Assembly (NCBI GenBank): GCA_050290785.1
Contig: JBNKIR010000048.1
Location: 29,787 to 93,786 of the forward strand
DNA from: JAAGZL01 sp050290785
Lineage (GTDB): Bacteria; Pseudomonadota; Gammaproteobacteria; Chromatiales; Chromatiaceae
DNA: 64,000 nt
Direction: 5' to 3'
Part shown: in pieces, positions 50,402-58,924 of the stretch
How the letters are laid out: each line of letters begins with the position of its first letter
Position numbering within the stretch: the stretch's first letter is position 1
Position numbers and translations under genes: made by a program
The notes under the pieces: model-generated
What the model saw: only the letters and a program-made list of their open reading frames with translations
The model's database searches: none
Told to the model about the DNA's origin: nothing

Positions 50402-51969
50402 CCGTCCTGACCCTCAGAGTTGTCTTCTGCAGATTTATCTCCCTGACCATCTTTCGCGGCCGCCTCGGCCTCTTTTTTCTGCTGCATTGCGGCCTTTTTT
50501 GCGGCCATTTTGGCCTTTTTCTCGGCCTCTATTTTCTCCAGGCGTTCGGCCCTGGCCTCGGCCCTCTCGCGTGCCCGCTCCATCTTGGCCTGCTCGCGGT
50601 CCAGCTGTACGTTCGCTGCCTTGGCGCTGCGGAAGAATTGCACCAGCGGGATACGTGACGGACACACATGGGAGCAGCAACCGCATTCGATACAGTCGAA
50701 GAGGTTGTTATGCTTTGCCTTTTCCAGCGCGTTGGCGCGGATATGCCAGTACATGTTCTGTGGCACCAGGTTCATCGGGCATGCGTCTACACAGCGCAGA
50801 CAGCGGATACAGGAGTTGATGCTGCCTGGGTCCGGCACCTCATCGATACTTGGGACCAATACGCAGTTGTTGGATTTGCCCAGGGGTATGGCGTCTGATG
50901 GCATGCTGAACCCCATCATGGGGCCACCCAGGATAAGTTTGCTGGCCTTGTCGGTGTACCCCCCAACCTGTGGGATAAGTTCTTCGACCGGGGTGCCGAG
51001 CAGCACCTCCAGGTTTTGTGGCTCTTTGATCCCCTCTCCGGTAAACGTTACCAGACGTGAGATCAGTGGCTTGCCCTCCTTGACGGCATCGGCTACGGCC
51101 GCTGCGGTACTTACATTTTGCACAACCACGCCGATCTGGGCGGGGATGCCTCCCTGACGCACCTCTTTGCCGGTGAGGATGTAGATCAGCTGCTTCTCAC
51201 CGCCGCTGGGGTAGCGGGTCGGTATGACTATTACGTGGGTGTTTGGCAGTCTCTCTGCGTTCGCCGCCAAGGTCTTTTTCATTACCTCTATCGCCTTGGG
51301 CTTGTTGTCCTCAATGGCGATCAGGCACTCATCTGCCCCAAGCAGATGATTCATGATGGCTGATCCGCAGAGAATCTTCTCCGCATGCTCCTGCATCAAG
51401 ACGTCATCTGATGTAATGAATGGTTCACATTCGGCGCCGTTGATGATCAGGGTCTTGATGTCCTGTTGCCCTTCAGGCGGATTCAGTTTTACGCTGGTGG
51501 GGAATGCCGCGCCACCCATGCCGACAATCCCGGCCTGGCGTATACGGTCACGGATCTCGGTCTTGTCCCACGTGGTGGGGTAGTTCATGGGGGAAGGCAG
51601 GTCGCACCACTCGTCCTTGCCATCCGTCTCAATGACTATGCATGGCCCAGGTAGTCCGGACGGATGGGGTACCGGATGGTCTCCAATCTCAACCACCGTG
51701 CCCGAGCTGGAGGCATGTATAGGTGCACCGATAAAGGCCTTGGACGAGCCGATCATCTGGCCTTTCAGGACCCGGTCGCCAACCGAGACCAGTGGCTCGT
51801 TGGGAGCGCCTATATGCTGTTGCAGCGGGATCACCAGACGCTTCGGTATGGCGGCCTTTCCTACGGGGCGGGCTAGTGACTGAGACTTGTTGTCCGGCAC
51901 ATGGATGCCGCCGGATATCCTCCAGAGTTTGCGAATGCGCTTGTTATCTTGTGTGTAAAACGTCGACAT
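50398..51969 (-). CDS. rnfC: Rnf complex subunit C (NADH/ferredoxin-side subunit)
   Basis: A 523-residue peripheral subunit. The flavin/NADH-binding Complex I 51-kDa-like part has GIVGMGGAAFPTSVKL near residue 135. Two 4Fe-4S motifs are CIRCLRCVDACPMNL and CIECGCCSHVCPSRI (about 385-440). The tail is a long charged, Ala/Lys/Glu-rich coiled stretch, as in other gammaproteobacterial RnfC. It links NADH to the membrane ion pump. Confidence 0.97.
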   Translation of the reverse strand: MSTFYTQDNKRIRKLWRISGGIHVPDNKSQSLARPVGKAAIPKRLVIPLQQHIGAPNEPLVSVGDRVLKGQMIGSSKAFIGAPIHASSSGTVVEIGDHPVPHPSGLPGPCIVIETDGKDEWCDLPSPMNYPTTWDKTEIRDRIRQAGIVGMGGAAFPTSVKLNPPEGQQDIKTLIINGAECEPFITSDDVLMQEHAEKILCGSAIMNHLLGADECLIAIEDNKPKAIEVMKKTLAANAERLPNTHVIVIPTRYPSGGEKQLIYILTGKEVRQGGIPAQIGVVVQNVSTAAAVADAVKEGKPLISRLVTFTGEGIKEPQNLEVLLGTPVEELIPQVGGYTDKASKLILGGPMMGFSMPSDAIPLGKSNNCVLVPSIDEVPDPGSINSCIRCLRCVDACPMNLVPQNMYWHIRANALEKAKHNNLFDCIECGCCSHVCPSRIPLVQFFRSAKAANVQLDREQAKMERARERAEARAERLEKIEAEKKAKMAAKKAAMQQKKEAEAAAKDGQGDKSAEDNSEGQDG

Positions 51970-51982
51970 CGTTATTCAGCCC

Positions 51983-52564
51983 CTATCCCGCAGCCTGGCG
52001 TTTCATTGGCATGGCAATCTCTCCGGGTACATCTTTTTTCGGCAGCGGCCAGGTCCAGTTTCTTATGTTTGTGGCGATAGGTCTCATATCTATGCAGTCA
52101 ACCGGGCATGGTTCCACACATGCCTCGCAGCCCGTGCACTCATCTGCGATGACCGTATGCATCAAACGGGTCGATCCTATGATGGCATCTACCGGGCAGG
52201 CCTTCAGACACATGGTGCAGCCGATGCACTCCTCTTCGCGGATGAAGGCGATGCTGGGCAGTGGTGGTTCCTCACCATCTGCTCCCATGGGTACGGGATC
52301 TATCCCCAAAAGCTGGGCGATGGAGATCATGGTGGCCTCTCCGCCTGGTGGGCAGCAGTTTATCTCGGCACTGCCGTTGGCGATGGCCTCGGCGTAGGGT
52401 TGGCAACCGGGGAACCCGCACTGTCCGCACTGGCTCTGGGGTAGAAGCTCATTGATCTTCTCGGCCAGGGGGTCCTCTTCCACGTGAAAGCGCATAGAGG
52501 CGTATCCCAATAGCAGGCCGAAGCCGAGGGCGAGACAGGATATAGCAATAATCGCGATCAACAT
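51983..52564 (-). CDS. rnfB: Rnf complex subunit B (iron-sulfur)
   Basis: A 193-residue subunit with an N-terminal membrane helix. A four-cysteine cluster (CGQCGFPGCQPYAEAI..GSAEINCCPPGG) and two ferredoxin motifs, CIGCTMCLKACPVDAI and CTGCEACVEPCPVDCI, follow. It receives or donates electrons on the cytoplasmic side. It is 14 bases upstream of rnfC. Confidence 0.97.
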   Translation of the reverse strand: MLIAIIAISCLALGFGLLLGYASMRFHVEEDPLAEKINELLPQSQCGQCGFPGCQPYAEAIANGSAEINCCPPGGEATMISIAQLLGIDPVPMGADGEEPPLPSIAFIREEECIGCTMCLKACPVDAIIGSTRLMHTVIADECTGCEACVEPCPVDCIDMRPIATNIRNWTWPLPKKDVPGEIAMPMKRQAAG

Positions 52565-52576
52565 CTCAATACAATC

Positions 52577-53158
52577 CTAATTGGAAACCAGACCGGCAAA
52601 CCCCATGAATGCCATGGACATCAGGCCTGCGGTTATAAGGCCGATCGAACTGCCCTTAAAAGGTCTTGGTATGTCCGAGACGTTGATACGTTCACGCATG
52701 GCGGCGAACAGTACCAGTACCAGGGAAAATCCGACGGCAGCGCCAAAACCGTATAGCGCCGATTCGATAAAGTTGTGTTTTTCCTGGATATTCAGCAGGG
52801 CCACGCCGAGGACTATGCAGTTGGTGGTGATCAGGGGCAGAAAGATGCCGAGCAACTGATAGAGCACCGGGCTGGTCTTGTGCATCACCATCTCGGTGAA
52901 CTGCACCACCACAGCGATGATCAGGATAAAGGATATGGTGCGGAGATAGCCCAGACCCAGGGGGACCAGCATATACTCGTTGGCCAGATAACTGATGATG
53001 GAGGAGAGGGTCAGCACGAAGCTGGTGGCGAGACTCATGCCAATGGCAGTGTCGATCTTGCCGGAGACCCCCATAAACGGACATAGTCCGAGGAATTTCA
53101 CCAGTACGAAGTTATTCACCAATACGGTGCTGATCAGTATCAGGGCATATTCTTGCAT
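52577..53158 (-). CDS. rnfA: Rnf complex subunit A
   Basis: A 193-residue membrane subunit with six helices, homologous to RnfE/NqrE. Landmarks are NNFVLVKFLGLCPFMGVSGKID, with the cluster-binding cysteine, and LPLITTNCIVLGVALLN, with the second. It is the first gene of the operon. The promoter must lie in 53159-53300, where a TATACT hexamer is visible on the minus strand near 53205. Confidence 0.96.
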   Translation of the reverse strand: MQEYALILISTVLVNNFVLVKFLGLCPFMGVSGKIDTAIGMSLATSFVLTLSSIISYLANEYMLVPLGLGYLRTISFILIIAVVVQFTEMVMHKTSPVLYQLLGIFLPLITTNCIVLGVALLNIQEKHNFIESALYGFGAAVGFSLVLVLFAAMRERINVSDIPRPFKGSSIGLITAGLMSMAFMGFAGLVSN

Positions 53159-53521
53159 AGGAATTCAGCCTGAGAGGTTAAAAAACCTGTTATGGGTAGT
53201 TTACAGTATAAGTATTTTCTTAAAAAATAATAGACAGAGCAACACTAAATTTGTTATGGCCCCATCCAATTAAGTTCGAATCAAGCGCGATATCTTAGAT
53301 TTAAACAAAAATTATATCCACCGGTGAATCGATGCGTCATTGATCAAAACCAACCGCTCCTGGCTAGGGATGGCGCATTAAGACGTGACCCCCAGGCACC
53401 GCTGACCATCCTCATCCATGGATGTGAGAACTAAACTGGCTACAAGAGGGAGAATTTGCGGTAAATTACGCGTTGTAGGACCGGGTGTCTTTGATAACGA
53501 CAATCTGATGAGGTCATGACC
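53159..53521. promoter_or_regulatory. divergent promoter region of rnf and mscL
   Basis: A 363-base AT-rich gap without a gene. A small hairpin AGGTT-AAAA-AACCT sits near 53175-53188 in the rnf leader. Further right is a perfect 12-bp palindrome CATCCATGGATG at 53413-53424, and a TTGATCAA palindrome lies near 53342. No known regulator site was identified with certainty. Confidence 0.4.
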
Positions 53522-53977
53522 ATGTTAAAAGAATTCAAAGAATTTGCCATGCGTGGAAATGTAGTTGATATGGCGGTAGGTATCATCATTGGCGGTGCCT
53601 TCGGCACTATAGTTAAGAGCCTGGTATCAGATGTGTTGATGCCGCCAATCGGGCTTCTGCTGGGTGGTGTTGATTTTTCCGATCTGTTTATTACCCTCAA
53701 GGATGGCGCGACCGCCGGGCCCTATCTGACCCTGGCCATGGCCCAGAAGGCCGGTGCGGTGACCCTGAGCTACGGGCTTTTTATGAATAGCGTGATCAGC
53801 TTTCTAATCGTCGCCTTTGCCGTCTTCCTGCTCATCAAGGCCCTGAATAAACTGAAGCGCGAAGAGGAGGCGCCGGAAGAGGCCCCGACCACCAAGGAGT
53901 GCACTTACTGTTGCTCGACCATCGCGATTCAGGCGACCCGTTGTCCTAACTGTACATCGGAGCTGTCGGGGGCTTGA
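53522..53977 (+). CDS. mscL: large-conductance mechanosensitive channel MscL with C-terminal Cys pairs
   Basis: A 151-residue channel that opens under hypo-osmotic shock. MLKEFKEFAMRGNVVDMAVGIIIGGAFG is the standard N-terminus, followed by the first pore helix, a periplasmic loop and the second helix (NSVISFLIVAFAVFLLIKAL). The tail carries two cysteine pairs, CTYCCSTIAIQATRCPNC, a zinc-ribbon-like end absent from E. coli MscL. ATG 53522 has GAGG eight bases upstream, so it is preferred to the ATG at 53516. Confidence 0.95.
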   Translation: MLKEFKEFAMRGNVVDMAVGIIIGGAFGTIVKSLVSDVLMPPIGLLLGGVDFSDLFITLKDGATAGPYLTLAMAQKAGAVTLSYGLFMNSVISFLIVAFAVFLLIKALNKLKREEEAPEEAPTTKECTYCCSTIAIQATRCPNCTSELSGA

Positions 53978-54031
53978 TTGTCGGCAAAGCATCCAAGCTA
54001 ATCATTTGGTTGGGGCGGTCGTAGGTGAGTT

Positions 54032-54103
54032 TGTAGGAGCCCACTCCTGTGAGCGATGGACAGAAAGTTGTCGCATGATCGCCCAGGGGACTGGGCTCCT
54101 ACA
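54032..54103. repeat. REP-like inverted repeat between mscL and metG
   Basis: TGTAGGAGCCCA at 54032-54043 and its exact complement at 54092-54103 enclose about 48 bases that include GCGATGG and TCGCATGATCGCCC. It resembles the GTAGGAGC-type extragenic palindromes of gammaproteobacteria and lies between two convergent genes. Confidence 0.7.
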
Positions 54104-54114
54104 TCCTCATGACG

Positions 54115-56157
54115 CTACTTAACCTTCATCCCGGGCTCAGCACCTGAGTCCGGGTTCAGGATAAACAGATCCTTGCCGCCCGGCCCGGCCGCCAACACCA
54201 TCCCCTCGGAGACGCCGAAGCGCATCTTGCGCGGGGCCAGGTTGGCCACCATCACCGTGAGTCTGCCCTCCAGATCCTCCGGCGCATAGGCGGATTTTAT
54301 GCCGGCGAAGACGTTACGGGTCTCGCCCCCCAGGTCCAGGGTGAGTTGCAGCAGCTTGTCTGCCCCCTCCACATGTTCCGCCTTTACTATCTTCACCACC
54401 CGCAGGTCCACCTTGGCGAAGTCCGGAAATTCGATGGTGTCGGCGATGGGGTCATCCGCCAGTGGTCCGGTTGCCTTTGATACTTCAGTCTGGGTCTGTG
54501 CGGTCAGATCTTCTTTGGATGCGTTCACCATGGCCTCTATCTGTTGCGGTTCTATTCGGGTCATCAGGGGTTGGAATTTGGCTATGCCGTGTCCGGTCAG
54601 GGGCTGCGCCAGGCCATCCCAGATCAATGGTTCGATCTGGAGAAATGCCTCGGATGCCTCGGCGGTGGCCGGCAGGATCGGCCGCAGATAGCCCATGAGG
54701 AGACGGAACAGGTTGAGGCCCATGGAGCAGACGTCCTGCAGCTCCTGCTCCTTGCCCTCCTCTTTGGCCATGACCCAGGGCTTCTTCTCATCGATATACT
54801 GGTTGGCGCGGTCGGCCAGGGCCATGATCTCGCGCACCGCGTGGCTGAACTCGCGTCTCTCATAGCGTTCGGCGATAGACTCTCCGGCGGCGACAAACTC
54901 GGCGAACAGGGCCGGTTCCGCGACCTGTGCGGACAGGGTGCCGTCGAATCTCTTGTTGATGAAGCCGACGCAGCGGCTGGCGATATTCACCACCTTGCCC
55001 ACCAGGTCGGAATTGACCCGGGCGCTGAAGTCCTCCAGGTTGAGGTCGATATCCTCCACCCCCGATCCGAGCTTGGCCGCGAAGTAGTAGCGCAGGTATT
55101 CCGGATTGAGATGATCCAGGTAGGTGCGGGCCTTGATGAAGGTGCCGCGGGACTTGGACATCTTCTGTCCGTCCACCGTGAGGAAGCCGTGAGAGAAGAT
55201 GGCGCTGGGGGTGCGGAACCCGGCCCCGTGCAGCATGGCGGGCCAGAACAGGGCGTGAAAATAGATGATGTCCTTGCCGATGAAGTGATACAGCTCGGCG
55301 TCTGAATCCCGTCCCCAGAAGTCGTCGAATTCCAGTCCCTCCCTACGCTCGCAAAGATTTTTGAAGCTGGCCATGTAGCCGATGGGGGCATCCAGCCAGA
55401 CATAGAAAAACTTGCCCGGGTGGTCCGGTATCTCAAACCCGAAGTAAGGTGCGTCGCGGGAGATGTCCCACTCCTGCAGCCCGGCCTGGAACCACTCATC
55501 CAGTTTGTTGGCCACCTCGTGTTGCAGGTGTCCGCCTTTGGTCCACTTCTGCAGCATCTCCTCGAAGTCCCCCAGCTTGAAGAAGTAGTGCTCCGACTCC
55601 TTCTCCACCGGGGTGGCCCCGGACACGGCCGAGACCGGATTCTTCAGCTCGCTGGGGGAGTAGCTGGCGCCGCAGGCCTCGCAGTTGTCGCCGTACTGGT
55701 CGGTAGCGCCGCATTTGGGACACTCTCCCTTGATGAAACGGTCCGGCAGGAACATCTGCTCCACCGGGTCATAGGCCTGGGTGATGGTGCGCTTGTTGAT
55801 ATGGTCCTTATCCCGGTTGCGCTCATAGATCAGGGCGGAGCACTCTCGGTTCTCCTTGGAGTGGGTGGAGTGGTAGTTGTCGAACCCAACCCTGAATGCG
55901 GCAAAGTCCGCCTTGTGTTCCTCGGCCACGCGTGCGATCAACTCCTCAGGTTCGATCCCCTCCTGGCGTGCCCGCAGCATGATGGGGGTGCCGTGGGCGT
56001 CATCGGCGCAGACATAGATGCACTGGTGTCCTCGCATTTTCTGAAAACGCACCCATATATCGGTTTGCAGATACTCTACCAGGTGGCCTATGTGGATGGG
56101 GCCGTTGGCGTAGGGCAGGGCGCTGGTGACCAGGATCTTTCGTTGTTCGTTGCTCAT
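54115..56157 (-). CDS. metG: methionyl-tRNA synthetase
   Basis: A 680-residue class I synthetase. The HIGH motif is in ALPYANGPIHIGHLVEY (about 15-31). The zinc-knuckle cysteines are CPKCGATDQYGDNCEAC (about 145-161), KMSKS is at DGQKMSKSRGTFI, and a C-terminal EMAP/Trbp111-like tRNA-binding domain (FAKVDLRVVKIVKAEHVEGADKLL) closes the protein. Length fits the long, dimeric bacterial form. Confidence 0.98.
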   Translation of the reverse strand: MSNEQRKILVTSALPYANGPIHIGHLVEYLQTDIWVRFQKMRGHQCIYVCADDAHGTPIMLRARQEGIEPEELIARVAEEHKADFAAFRVGFDNYHSTHSKENRECSALIYERNRDKDHINKRTITQAYDPVEQMFLPDRFIKGECPKCGATDQYGDNCEACGASYSPSELKNPVSAVSGATPVEKESEHYFFKLGDFEEMLQKWTKGGHLQHEVANKLDEWFQAGLQEWDISRDAPYFGFEIPDHPGKFFYVWLDAPIGYMASFKNLCERREGLEFDDFWGRDSDAELYHFIGKDIIYFHALFWPAMLHGAGFRTPSAIFSHGFLTVDGQKMSKSRGTFIKARTYLDHLNPEYLRYYFAAKLGSGVEDIDLNLEDFSARVNSDLVGKVVNIASRCVGFINKRFDGTLSAQVAEPALFAEFVAAGESIAERYERREFSHAVREIMALADRANQYIDEKKPWVMAKEEGKEQELQDVCSMGLNLFRLLMGYLRPILPATAEASEAFLQIEPLIWDGLAQPLTGHGIAKFQPLMTRIEPQQIEAMVNASKEDLTAQTQTEVSKATGPLADDPIADTIEFPDFAKVDLRVVKIVKAEHVEGADKLLQLTLDLGGETRNVFAGIKSAYAPEDLEGRLTVMVANLAPRKMRFGVSEGMVLAAGPGGKDLFILNPDSGAEPGMKVK

Positions 56158-56380
56158 GGTTGGTTCTATTGCGACTACTATGGTTAATCTGTAAACGAGG
56201 GATTATTTCACATATCATGCGCCGCGAACATCAAGGGTTTGGATTTATCTGACTTGCCCCGTACAAAACCAACTGTTTTGGTTGGGAAAAGGCGTCCCGT
56301 TGGTGTAAACTGAGACTTATATTTTATCGTAATATTCTAATATATGCCGGCAGTGACCGGTTGGCAGGAGTGTAACTATT

Positions 56381-57472
56381 ATGTCTGAAGTGACACGCGA
56401 ACAGATTGAAGAGGCGATCAAGGGGTATGTTGAGCCCCACCTGGAACAGGATCTGGTTGAGGCCAAAGCGATCAAAGATGTGGTGATCGATGGCGCAGAT
56501 GTGAAGGTCTCTGTTGAGCTGGGCTTTCCGGTCGACGGCATCAAAGACGAACTGGTTGCAGCTGTGAAGGGGCGGGTTGAGTCTGTGGACGGCGTTGGAT
56601 CGGCCCAGATAGACCTCTCCTGGAAGGTGGTTGCCCACTCGGTGCAGAAGTCCCTCAAGCCTATCGATAATGTAAAGAACATCATCGCCGTCGCCTCCGG
56701 CAAGGGCGGTGTGGGCAAGTCCACCACCGCGGTGAATCTGGCCCTGGCCCTGGCGGCCGAGGGGGCCAAGGTTGGTATACTGGACGCCGACATCTACGGT
56801 CCGTCCCAGCCCCGCATGCTGGGTGTGTCGGGTCAACCGGAGTCCAAGGACGGCAAGACCCTGGAGCCGATGGAGGGCTATGGCATGCAGGCCATGTCCA
56901 TCGGTTTTCTGGTAGAGGAAGAGACCCCGATGATCTGGCGTGGCCCCATGGTCACCCAGGCCCTGGAACAGTTATTGAACGACACCAACTGGGAGAATCT
57001 GGATTACCTGGTGATCGACCTGCCTCCGGGCACCGGAGATACCCAGTTGACCCTGGCCCAGAAGGTGCCTGTATCCGGTGCTGTCATCGTGACCACACCG
57101 CAGGACATCGCCCTGCTGGACGCTCGCAAGGGGTTCAAGATGTTCGAGAAGGTGGAGGTGCCGGTACTGGGTATCGTGGAGAACATGAGCATCCACATCT
57201 GCTCCGAGTGCGGCCATGAAGAGCATATCTTCGGTCAGGGCGGCGGCTCCCGGATGGCAGAGCAGTATGGCGTGGATTTTCTCGGTGCCCTGCCTCTGGA
57301 CATCCGTATCCGCGAGGAGACCGACAGCGGCAAGCCCACGGTGGTGGCCGAACCGGAGCATCGCATCTCCCAGATCTATCGGGAGATCGCCCGCAAGATG
57401 GCGGCCAAACTGTCACAGCAGGCCAAGAGCTATGCCGCCAAGTTCCCCAGCATCGTGATCCAGAACAACTAG
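56381..57472 (+). CDS. apbC: iron-sulfur cluster carrier protein Mrp/ApbC
   Basis: A 363-residue P-loop ATPase that carries Fe-S clusters to apo-proteins. The N-terminal MIP18/DUF59-like domain (about 1-85) is followed by the deviant Walker A VASGKGGVGKSTTAVN, DADIYGPSQPRMLG, and the cluster-binding CxxC in HICSECGHEEHIFG. Divergent from metG, as in E. coli. It would serve the many Fe-S proteins seen here (Rnf, ETF-QO, MiaB, Nth). Confidence 0.96.
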   Translation: MSEVTREQIEEAIKGYVEPHLEQDLVEAKAIKDVVIDGADVKVSVELGFPVDGIKDELVAAVKGRVESVDGVGSAQIDLSWKVVAHSVQKSLKPIDNVKNIIAVASGKGGVGKSTTAVNLALALAAEGAKVGILDADIYGPSQPRMLGVSGQPESKDGKTLEPMEGYGMQAMSIGFLVEEETPMIWRGPMVTQALEQLLNDTNWENLDYLVIDLPPGTGDTQLTLAQKVPVSGAVIVTTPQDIALLDARKGFKMFEKVEVPVLGIVENMSIHICSECGHEEHIFGQGGGSRMAEQYGVDFLGALPLDIRIREETDSGKPTVVAEPEHRISQIYREIARKMAAKLSQQAKSYAAKFPSIVIQNN

Positions 57473-57521
57473 GCAGGATCTCTAAATATAGGCAGAACCC
57501 AAGCCAGGAGGAAGGGTGCTC

Positions 57522-58880
57522 ATGACCTCGGCATGTAAGGACCAACCAGAGTCTTCCAAGACGGCCATCGCCGCCCGTGTCCACAGAGAGCTGCATGAGC
57601 GCCCGCCCCTGGATATACGGCCCAGCGCCCATATCCACCATGTGGCCTATCTGTTGCCGGAACAGGAGGGGAGTCGCAAGAAGGCCCGCGCCGAGATGGT
57701 GCAACTGTTTCAGGCCATGGGGATCAGTGACGACCGGGCGCGTCTGGGAGAGCGTCACGCCGTTGGGGAAAAGGCCTTCGGTAACGCTGACAGGCTCCTC
57801 ATCACCTGGGAGTTGCACTCCGAATTTGTCGCCTATACCTTCACCCACATGGCATCCGGGGACCAGCCGCTGGGATTTGGTCCTTTGAGGCTGCCGGAGA
57901 CCATCCCGACCCCGGAACCGGAATGGGAGCGGATCGCGGCCCTGGATATCCTGGTCACGGACTGGCCGCAGTTGAAGAAGAGCGAGCGGCAGTACCTGTT
58001 CGCTGATGACCGTCTCTACGGCAGTCAGATTCAGGGGGGCAAGGCCCAGGTCTGGACCACATTCCAGTTGGACGAGTCCGGATGGGAGCACTACCTGATC
58101 CTGGCCGGGGAGCTGAGTCCGGCGCAGCTTGGGCGGCAGATCAAGCGCCTGGTGGAGATAGAAAACTACTACCATCTTATCCTGATGCCGCTGGACTGCT
58201 TTCGGGAGCGTTCGGCGGAGCTGCGGGAGCTGGAGGTGGCCTTTACCCGCCATACCCAGGAGATGTTCAACGCCATGGTGGATGCCCCTTCCGCGGAGGA
58301 GCGGCGCTGGCTGGCGCAGTTGACCGAACACAGCGCCAGGGTCACCAACCTAAAGGAGGCGATGCGCTATCGTCTGGGGGCCGCCAGCTCCTACAATGTG
58401 CAGTTTCGCCGCATCCTGGATGCCATGGAGGAGCGCAAGGTGCCGGAGGGCAATCAGCCCCTGGGCACATTTCTGAGCGCCCGCACCGGATCGGTGGTGC
58501 GTGGCTATGAGAATTTCAATGAACGTCTGGATTCCCTCTCCCGTGGTCTGGATCGCGCCAGCAACATGTTGCGTACCAGGGTGGAGATGACGGTGCAGAG
58601 CCAGAATCTGGAGCTGCTGGAGGGGATGTCGAGACAGGGGCGTCAGCAGCTGATGTTGCAGAGGACCGTTGAGGGTCTGTCGGTGATCGTCCTCAGTTAT
58701 TATCTCACCGGTCTGTTCGGCTACGGCATCAAGGCACTGATCAAGCTTGGATGGATCACAGGCGAATCGGTGGTGTGGCAGGGGGCCATGCTGCCGGTGG
58801 CCATAGCTATCGCCATTGCCGTCATCAGTTTTGTACATTATAAGGTGCGTAAGGACGATAAGAAGCCGGGAAAAGAATAA
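57522..58880 (+). CDS. DUF3422 family membrane-anchored protein
   Basis: A 452-residue conserved protein: HRELHERPPLDIRPSAHIHHVAYL near the start, then an alpha/beta domain, a long helical region with QNLELLEGMSRQGRQQLMLQRTVEGLS, and two C-terminal membrane helices (VIVLSYYLTGLFGYGIKAL, MLPVAIAIAIAVISFVHY). Function unknown. ATG 57522 is nine bases after AGGAGG and preferred to a GTG at 57516. Confidence 0.88.
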   Translation: MTSACKDQPESSKTAIAARVHRELHERPPLDIRPSAHIHHVAYLLPEQEGSRKKARAEMVQLFQAMGISDDRARLGERHAVGEKAFGNADRLLITWELHSEFVAYTFTHMASGDQPLGFGPLRLPETIPTPEPEWERIAALDILVTDWPQLKKSERQYLFADDRLYGSQIQGGKAQVWTTFQLDESGWEHYLILAGELSPAQLGRQIKRLVEIENYYHLILMPLDCFRERSAELRELEVAFTRHTQEMFNAMVDAPSAEERRWLAQLTEHSARVTNLKEAMRYRLGAASSYNVQFRRILDAMEERKVPEGNQPLGTFLSARTGSVVRGYENFNERLDSLSRGLDRASNMLRTRVEMTVQSQNLELLEGMSRQGRQQLMLQRTVEGLSVIVLSYYLTGLFGYGIKALIKLGWITGESVVWQGAMLPVAIAIAIAVISFVHYKVRKDDKKPGKE

Positions 58881-58892
58881 GATCAGCTGAAA

Positions 58893-58915
58893 CCGCCCTC
58901 CAGTGCGGAGGGCGG
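58893..58915. terminator. bidirectional terminator between DUF3422 gene and adhesin gene
   Basis: A nine-pair perfect GC-rich stem, CCGCCCTCC-AGTGC-GGAGGGCGG, lies between two convergent stops (58880 and 58925). Poly-T on either side is weak (TTTCAG leftward), so strength is uncertain, but position and stem fit a shared terminator. Confidence 0.7.
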
Positions 58916-58924
58916 TGTGGTTAA

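Noticed and set aside
57135..58331. 398-codon open frame on the minus strand
   Set aside because: It runs across the 3' end of apbC and the DUF3422 gene in antisense and has no recognisable domain.
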